64,000 nucleotides of DNA from assembly GCA_024291935.2 (NCBI GenBank), contig CM044315.1, positions 57,882,385-57,946,384 of the forward strand. The letters run 5' to 3'. Positions 57,880-64,000 of this stretch are shown one piece after another. This DNA is from Okapia johnstoni (lineage: Eukaryota > Chordata > Mammalia > Artiodactyla > Giraffidae). Below the pieces are notes generated by a model. That model did no database searches. It was not told where the DNA came from and saw only the letters and a list, made by a program, of their open reading frames with translations. Made by a program: the position numbers and the translations under genes. Within the stretch, counting starts at the first letter, position 1; every line of letters begins with the position of its first letter.

Positions 57880-58660
57880 CCTGGTTGTTTAGTTACTGCA
57901 CAATCTGGATGAGCTCCGAGCAGCAGAGCAGAACAAGCCCAGGAAGGGGCCCAAAAGAAGAGGCTTCAAGGCCATTTACCCATTCCCAATCCTGAAGAAC
58001 CAGTCACTTTTATGACAGGTCCACTTAGGGTATGCAATGTCACTCTGGACTACCACTTATCACAAAAGAGAAAATGGGCTGCTCAGTCCATCACCAGATA
58101 GAATTAAACTCACTGCACCTGGTGAAACCAACATTCATTGTGTCTTTTCTTGGAATGACTGGTCATACTCAAAAAAAGGTGTTGCTTCCAGTCAGTTCTT
58201 TACCTCAAAGGTGCTAAACTTGTTCAAAGAGCAGCCATTTGATGGTGTGGTTACCACCTGAGCACGCTGTACAAGCAACATTCCAGCATTGCTGCCCAAC
58301 TGAGCTACACCAGGGCAGACATGCCTTACCATCTCCATAGATCTCCTGATGCTATCAGTTGTCACAGGTGCATGCACAACCTCTGCATGGAAAAGGAAAC
58401 AAATGAAAGGGGCTGTGGCACTCTCATGCATCTGAGCAAGGATAGGAAATGGAATGGAATGGCTTAAGGACATCTGCAGATACTGACTTCCAAGGCCATT
58501 GTTAGCTCCCTAAAAAACCCACCTGCAGCACTGTGAACACTTGGAACTGACATCACAGAGCTGAGAATGTCTGATACCAATATAGTATGTTGGTCTATAA
58601 GACGGTGAATTACCTGGATGAAATATTCAGGTGTTTGGAAGACAAGGGAGGTGAGGACAA
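57880..58660. other. Unassigned block, possible decayed retrocopy or old repeat
   Basis: The composition is more even than the AT-rich surroundings. Moderate open stretches occur on both strands (58037-58261 plus, 58192-58473 minus), but no frame stays open and none matches a family I recognise. I see no poly-A tail or flanking duplication, so retrocopy is only a guess. Confidence 0.25.
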
Positions 58661-58794
58661 ATGGTGTTTCAAAGAAAAAATTTCATTTTGCCTCTAATCA
58701 ATACTTTATTTCCTCTCAAGCAAAACATGCTCAGCCATTCAGCATACTGCATACATGAAGAAAAGAGTAAAACTGATGGAAGTGAAAACCTAGC

Positions 58795-59010
58795 ACTCAT
58801 TACTTAAGTGCCTCCTATGTACCTGGTACTAGATTAAGCACTTTGCATCCAAGGTATCATCTAATCACCACAACCATCTTAGGAGGTAGGTGTTAGTGTC
58901 TTCATCACACAGATGGAAAAACTGAGGCTGAGAGAACTGAAACTGTCTAAGAGTCCACTGCTAGTGGCTGGGTTGGGATTCAAAGCCCATGCTCCTTTTA
59001 CTCCATCACA
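58795..59010 (-). repeat. MIR SINE, nearly complete
   Basis: CTTAAGTGCCTCCTATGTAC, CATCTTAGGAGGTAGGTGTT, GGAAAAACTGAGGCTGAGAG and CTGGGTTGGGATTCAAAGCC are reverse MIR. Confidence 0.85.
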
Positions 59011-59195
59011 GGCTGTCCGAACTCAGTGCACATGACCCATCAGAGCGGTGAACAGGAGCCCCTGAGCTGGAAGAGGGATATGAGACCTAGTTTGTGCCTC
59101 CACACCCCCAAAGATTTGCTTAGATATGCTTGGTGTTCTGCTCAATGCTTGTGGTGGCCCTCCAGGAATTACTGCCTGGCAACAACCATGTTCTT

Positions 59196-59392
59196 TACAG
59201 ATCAGGGATCCTCAGTCTCCAGGATCTAATGCCTGATGCTCTGAGGTGGAGCTGATGTAATAATAATAGAAATAAAGTGCACAGTAAATGCAATGTGTTT
59301 GAATCATCTTGAAACCAGCCCCCTACCATGGTCTGTGGAAAAACTGTCTTCCATGAAACTGGCCCCTGGCACCAAAAAGGTTGGGGGCTGCT
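59196..59392 (-). mobile_element. hAT-like DNA transposon remnant
   Basis: AATAATAATAGAAATAAAGTGCA-type core, TGTTTGAATCATCTTGAAAC, GGTCTGTGGAAAAACTGTCT and CTGGCACCAAAAAGGTTGGG form a familiar mammalian DNA-transposon end; family name not assigned and orientation uncertain. Confidence 0.65.
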
Positions 59393-59439
59393 GTTACAGG
59401 TCACAGAGAAGAGGCTCTTATCTTTCCTGATAAGTCGCA

Positions 59440-59820
59440 CTGAGCTCTGTACCACTCTCGTTATGACAGGGACCCTGTCCGTGCATCTTAAGTCAGCCAG
59501 CCTGCAGCAGCAATTCCTCCTACTCTCCACACACCTCTCATCCGCCAGTTTGGAGCTTCCTCGGGAACCACAGAGGCACAGCGTGCCCTGGGATGGCTCA
59601 GGGCCTTTGTGTGCTCACTGGCTTGCAGGGCTGGGGCTTCAAGGCTGCAGACTGCAAGCTGCAGGAAAGTGTGCTGCTGGCTCACCCTGTGCACTGTGGC
59701 TCAGGTTGCAGACGCCAACTCTGACATCTTAGTTCTTACCCCTGGCAGCGGCGTGGAGAGACCCATAGTGCAAGCTAGCAGTGCGGGGGAGTTAGTGCGC
59801 TGTGGGTGAACTTTGACCTG
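59440..59820. other. GC-rich unassigned block
   Basis: Clearly richer in G and C than its AT-rich flanks, with CpGs near 59570-59800. No exon homologous to the receptor and no repeat phrase I recognise. Could be an old LTR, an unmasked repeat or a regulatory element. Confidence 0.35.
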
Positions 59821-60360
59821 CACCAGACCTCTCACTCTATTGCCATATATTCTTTCTGGGGATGTTCCTAGTTACCAAGCAACCAGCTGTATCTTCTGGT
59901 GATGCCGTGGCCAGGTCAGTAACTTAACCACCTCATGTTTGCTCCACTTTTTTCCTGGTTCACTCCCTCACTCTTGCTTCCCTGGAACCGGACAACTCCT
60001 CTGCCACTCTGAAGTCTTGGCACATCAGTTTTGTCTCAGGCAGTTTTCTAGAAAACCCAGGGAAAGATACTAAGTATGATGATAGTTCTCTCTTAACGTC
60101 TGCTCAGTATGATAATCAGTGGTCAGGAGTGAAGTGGATGGAAGAACTTTTTTTATTTTACATTAAGTCAGAGAGGGGAGACGTGTTCAGCCTTGGTATC
60201 AGCCTGGACTGCACAAGTCAAAAGAGACATCTCTTCTTTTTAGGAGACTGTGGCTTTGAACAAACTCTTGTAAGTCAAGAAGGCCCGTAGATTCAGATGC
60301 AGAAAGCCCTTTTCCTGATTTTGGAGTCCAAGGGCAACAGGTAAATGGTCTTAATGGCTA

Positions 60361-60442
60361 AAAAGAGGAGAGAAAGAGAGAGAGAGAGGAGGGGAAGGAT
60401 GGAAAGGAGAGGGGAGGTGAGGAGAGGAGAGCAAAGAGGAGA
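60361..60442 (+). repeat. Polypurine GA-rich tract
   Basis: About 80 bases almost purely A and G on the plus strand, including a (GA)n core. On the gene strand it is a polypyrimidine tract about 190 bases after the donor of coding exon 2. Such mirror-like tracts can form triplex DNA and can bind pyrimidine-tract RNA-binding proteins. Confidence 0.85.
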
Positions 60443-60633
60443 TTTACTAAGTGAGATCCCAGTTCTATTGATTTCTGGACTTAACACATTGAAGTGCTCA
60501 TGTTACTAGGAAGATTAAATACATCCTTGAAGTGGGAGAAGAAAGAACACTGTCCTCTACTTGGATTTCTGCTTAATACATGCCAAATACCAGAAGATCA
60601 CCAGTCTTTAGGAACTCAGGATGGAATGCTCAC

Positions 60634-60921
60634 CACCAACGGAGATCTCTGCCCCACATATTCGAATCTCATCACTGCTGCTGCAGGCCAGCTTGCAGAC
60701 AAACAGGGTTGTGCCCAGGGGAAGACCTGTGACTTGAGAACTGAGGGAGTGACCATGCTGAAAATAAATTCTTCTGTCGAACTTATAGAGGATTAACTTG
60801 TTAAAACTGGAGGATGGCAAGCAGCCTTGTTTGGGCTTCAAAGAGCAGGAAATGTTGACAGCTGATCCTAATGAAATGACATGGGAAGGCTGCACAGTCA
60901 CATCCCCTCTCTTGCACACAT
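60634..60921 (-). CDS. IL12RB2: IL12RB2 coding exon 2: N-terminal Ig-like domain
   Basis: This 288-base exon (residues about 26-121) follows the acceptor TTACTGCAG and ends at G|GTGAGC, phase 1 on both sides. It starts [10 protein letters not shown] and contains [18 protein letters not shown] and [11 protein letters not shown], the cysteine-rich Ig-like fold at the tip of gp130-type receptors, which takes part in cytokine contact. NIS is an N-glycosylation sequon. A whole domain on one phase 1-1 exon is typical of this family. No disruption is seen. Confidence 0.96.
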
Positions 60922-62427
60922 CTGCAGTAAGATACAAATGCAAAAGATGAGTCGGCACATAAGAAACCTATTTCAGTTGGAGGGTCTGTATAAATTTCCC
61001 AAAGCTGGATAAAACAAACCGCATCAAATCATGGAAATACACATAAGCTACGTTGCTCTGGCTCTATCGGTGAAGCACAGTGAGGACAGAAGGCAACGGT
61101 ATTAAAGTCTAACTGTATTTGAATTAAAGCATACATCCTTTTCAAAATAGTAATACTATAACCAGAACTATAAATAGGAATGTGGTGAGAAAATAGGGTT
61201 GGAAGAACATTCAGGAACACAGTTCTAGGAAAAACCAATCTCTCTTATATGCAAATTATTCACCAAACTACTAAAAAGTACTTCCCAGAATAAATCACAT
61301 TTGTTTCCCTGCCCATTTATGATTTATAACACTTACTTCAATACTCATACCAGAATGATTAAAAAGCTATCACAAACGCTTAAAAGGCTACTACAAATGT
61401 TAAAGGGCACATTTGGGAGTAATCCCCTCTGTTGCTATATTAGGGGTATAAAGTATGTGTAATCGCTAGCTTTATTTTATAATAAAGAGAAAATATTTAG
61501 GGGCTCTGGAATGTTTGTAGTTGGAATCAGGGATGGCAATTAGGTCTTACCATGGTATTCCTCCAAGATGTAAGACCCTAAGTAGGATGAACCACTCCCA
61601 ATACAGCTAGTACTAAAGTACACAAAAGTATTTTTCTTTTAAAAAGAGTTCTCCATATTATTTTCCTTATGCCAGGTCCCACAATAAACTCTTAAAGAGA
61701 GGTCATTCTTACTCTCCAGGTAGTTCTGTATATGTAAATACAACAGCTAATCACGAATTAGCAGTTTTTGGTAGTACTCAGTAACTGCTGATGAAAAAAA
61801 ACCCTTATAGATTCACCCTGAATTTTTAGATGTGATATAAAGCCTCCATTGAAAGTCTTTTTTCGTTAATTGTAAAATTGCTTGGATGAACTACGGTAAA
61901 CAAATTGGTAAAAAGTTACTTAAGTCAAATAAAGGAAATATTAAATATTTATTTTAAATGAAAAGTTTCCATTTTTATTTTCAGAAATAAGTCCCTTTCT
62001 TTCTCTTACTTTTATGTTTGTTTTTTGTTTCTTTGAGCCTAATGGGTTAGAAAGTAAAAAATAAGATGCTAATTAAAAAAAGCAGAGAAAATGACAGCCA
62101 TCATTTTCTTTTTTTAGCAGAGCTGAATCCATTCATGAATACTCTTTGTTAAAATTCACTATAACATAAAACATCCATTCATGATTCCTAGCCTGGTTAC
62201 CTAGTCGCTCTCTTAAGAGGAAAAGATATCACTGAGTTTCAATCATTAATATAATGAAATAAAATACATATTAGTAACATACTTAGAACCAAACTTATCC
62301 ACTTAAACTTGACAGATTGCCTTAAAAAGACCAACTATCAGAACATTTACTGTAAATGCATATTTCATCTGTAACTGAGAATTTAAACCAAAATTCCTCC
62401 ACAGATTAAATTACAGAAATATCTTAC
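60922..62427. other. Intron 1 (between coding exons 1 and 2)
   Basis: AT-rich, with no repeat I can name with confidence and no additional exon seen. Confidence 0.5.
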
Positions 62428-62539
62428 CTATTTTTGCCTTAACTAACAGCAACATGATGATAAAAATAAGTGCCAGCGAGCACCCACTAACTGTATGTGC
62501 CATGAACAGTCACTTCTGGAATACACCTCTGTATGTTTC
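62428..62539 (-). CDS. IL12RB2: IL12RB2 coding exon 1: 5'UTR end, start codon, signal peptide
   Basis: The start codon is at 62503-62501. The 25 complete codons begin [10 protein letters not shown] and continue with a hydrophobic leucine/isoleucine run ending in VKAKI, a typical signal peptide close to the human one. The donor is G|GTAAGAT with the last exon base at 62428, phase 1. The 5' border is less certain: I chose the acceptor TTTTCCAAG just before 62539, but an AG 19-20 bases upstream of the start codon is also possible. The leader directs the receptor into the secretory pathway and is removed. The upstream non-coding exon and promoter are not in the window. Confidence 0.9.
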
Positions 62540-64000
62540 CTTGGAAAAGAAGACAAATTCATTCACGTTAAATACACTCAGAAAACACCACAACCAAAAC
62601 AATTCAGAGGGCTTAAAATTCTCCTTTAATTTTCTCTGTGTTGTGAAGACTTTTTTAAAAATGACGATTTAAAACCAATAAACTAAAAATCTTAGCCACC
62701 TCTAACTCCCATGTCATTTAAGCTTCTCGGGGTCAGCAAAGAGTAGGTGAAGAGATCTGACCTTTGGAGTCCTTTAGAACTGGGTTTAAATACTTTGAGC
62801 CTATGGGCAAGTTACTTAATCTTAGATTCAGTCTCACACAAAGCTTTTTTCCTTCCAAACAAGTCTGCGTCACCACAGTCAAATGTACTAGTGTTAAAAT
62901 TCCAAGAGGAGTGAGAATTTCTGATCTAGTCATGTGTTCCTGGAAGTAATAGGAGATTAAAACGTGGCTCATAACCACTACTATCCCCCACACTCCAGAA
63001 CTCAGTAAAAGACTGATTTCCTTGGCAGTAAGAAAAGAATTCCAAGGGTTCTAAGGGGGCTGTTTGGGTTTTCCATAAGTTCAATTTTACTTCTTTGCTT
63101 GTTTATTCATTACTTATTTATTTTACTGAGTATTTTTATCTTAAATGATTTGGAAAATGCAAGTTGGTGATTTCTGTTTGTTTCCAAATATAAACCTAAG
63201 GAATGGCTCTAGAAATTCTCTAAATTCTATCAAAAGTGGGCCAGAAATTCATGAAGCAGGCTGAAAAGCTGTGTGATGTTGGGCCATTGGCAACCAGCCA
63301 ATGCAAATGTCCACCTCTTATTCCCATGCCCAGAAATGTGCCAGAATGCCACTGGAGAGCCTCAGAAATGTTGAGTTATTCATTCAACAGTGATGGTTAC
63401 CTTTCACGTGCCAGGCACGGTGTTCAGTGCTAGCGATACTACAGTCCTGCTCTAGCGGGCTTCCTGGAAAATACCCCCTAGCTTTTTTGACTCCTGTACT
63501 TTTAACTTAGTCATTACTCAGGGGAGCCTCCAAATAATATTAGCATCTTTTCAATACCCTTTTCTGGTGGCTCATCCTTTTCCTCCTGACTTGAAAGTCT
63601 TGGAGGACCTCAGCACTCAATACATTTTTTTTTTTCTCTATTTCTACTCTCTCCTGAGGGATTTCATCTGGTCTCTTGGCTCTCGACACCATCTGTAAGC
63701 TAGACTCTCAGATGCTTATCTTCAACTCAAACACTGCACTGAGTGCCACTGTCCTATGTTTGTCTCCTTGGCATCACTTCTCGGATGCGACTGCTCCATA
63801 TTAACATGTTCAAATCGAACTTTGGTCTCCTTTCTCCAAACTGGTTCTTCCTCCAGCCCTTTCTACCTCCGTGAATAAAATTTTTATCCTGTGAATTGCT
63901 AAAAAACCTAGCTGTCATCCTTCATTCCACCCTCTCATATCCCACAGCCAAATCACCACTAAGTCCTGTCAATTTTACCTCCCGAATACATCACAGATCA
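62540..64000. other. 5' intron upstream of the start-codon exon
   Basis: Contains a MIR fragment near 62765-62850 (TTTGAGCCTATGGGCAAGTT) and an L2-like block from about 63480. No non-coding first exon or promoter is recognisable, so both should lie further right. Confidence 0.5.
63480..64000 (+). repeat. Old L2-type LINE coding-region remnant
   Basis: TCTGGTCTCTTGGCTCTCGAC, CTAGCTGTCATCCTTCATTCC and CACTAAGTCCTGTCAATTTTAC match, in order, the well-known reverse-transcriptase 3' part of an old mammalian LINE. Runs off the window edge. Confidence 0.55.

Larger units (their letters stand above)
56158..60633. other. Intron 2
   Basis: Holds MIRs (56355-56600, 58795-59010), a hAT-like remnant (59196-59392), a GC-rich unassigned block (59440-59820) and a polypurine tract (60361-60442). 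Bases 56610-57870 show nothing I can name. Bases 57880-58660 have a composition unlike the surroundings and are not assigned. Confidence 0.55.
1..62539 (-). other. IL12RB2: IL12RB2 gene, partial (coding exons 1-13 of the IL-12 receptor beta-2 chain)
   Basis: IL12RB2 is the signalling chain of the IL-12 receptor (also used by IL-35) on T and NK cells; it pairs with IL12RB1 and activates JAK2/STAT4. Thirteen exons on the minus strand translate to a protein that matches what I remember of human IL12RB2 along its length: signal peptide, Ig-like domain, five fibronectin-III domains and a membrane span. WSDWS falls at residues 305-309 by direct counting, the human position, so the N-terminal half has no net indel. 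Intron phases run 1,1,2,1,0,1,0,1,1,1,1,1,2. The cytoplasmic exons lie left of base 1 and the first non-coding exon lies right of base 64000. Coding exon 9 carries a 1-base insertion that breaks the frame. Identification is very secure; status as an intact gene depends on that base. Confidence 0.97.

Noticed and set aside
59328..59732. A 134-codon plus-strand frame in the GC-rich block
   Set aside because: It starts inside a hAT-like remnant and shows no known domain; GC-rich sequence yields long frames by chance.
62540..64000. A promoter or CpG island for IL12RB2
   Set aside because: No CpG enrichment, TATA context or 5'-exon donor is visible; the first exon is expected further upstream.

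Overview
The window is mammalian nuclear DNA from a pecoran ruminant (cattle, sheep, goat or deer type). The evidence is its dense load of BovB (RTE-type) LINEs, dimeric Bov-A2 SINEs and tRNA-derived Bov-tA and CHR-type SINEs, laid over older mammalian MIR, L2, L1M and MaLR remnants. Nothing prokaryotic is present: there is no operon, CRISPR array or phage gene. Short open frames elsewhere are intronic or repeat-derived.

The only host gene I recognise is IL12RB2, the interleukin-12 receptor beta-2 chain, on the minus strand across almost the whole window. Thirteen coding exons can be placed to the base. Coding exon 1 (signal peptide, start codon at 62503-62501) is at the right and the transmembrane exon (1751-1841) at the left. 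They encode a signal peptide, an Ig-like domain, five fibronectin-III domains with the WSXWS motif (WSDWS, residues 305-309), and one membrane span, about 648 residues. The remaining coding exons (JAK-binding boxes and the STAT4-docking tail) lie beyond the left edge, and the promoter and first non-coding exon lie beyond the right edge. All introns are GT-AG and the phases chain correctly, except in coding exon 9 (27022-27242). That exon carries one base too many (one of the two A at 27207-27208) and shifts into a stop codon before the membrane span.

Introns, left to right: 1-1750 and 1842-16443 hold old L1/MIR remnants, several SINEs and a BovB tail with a Bov-A2 nested in it. Intron 16645-27021 is a pile-up of an old antisense L1, a younger L1 3' end inside it, and a BovB inside that. 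Intron 27243-37963 has a mini-mariner, a MaLR LTR between two CA-rich arrays, and SINEs. Intron 38044-50460 contains an essentially full-length BovB (39347-42598) whose 5' two thirds are inverted. It sits inside a split MIR with an 11-bp target duplication, a clear twin-priming product. Introns 50612-56042 are SINE-rich and hold another BovB with a nested Bov-A2. The 5' introns hold MIR, hAT-like and L2 remnants, a GC-rich unassigned block and a long polypurine tract.

I found no undescribed biological system. The points most worth checking are the exon-9 frameshift, the twin-primed BovB, and a 27-bp SINE micro-insertion with 19-bp duplications.
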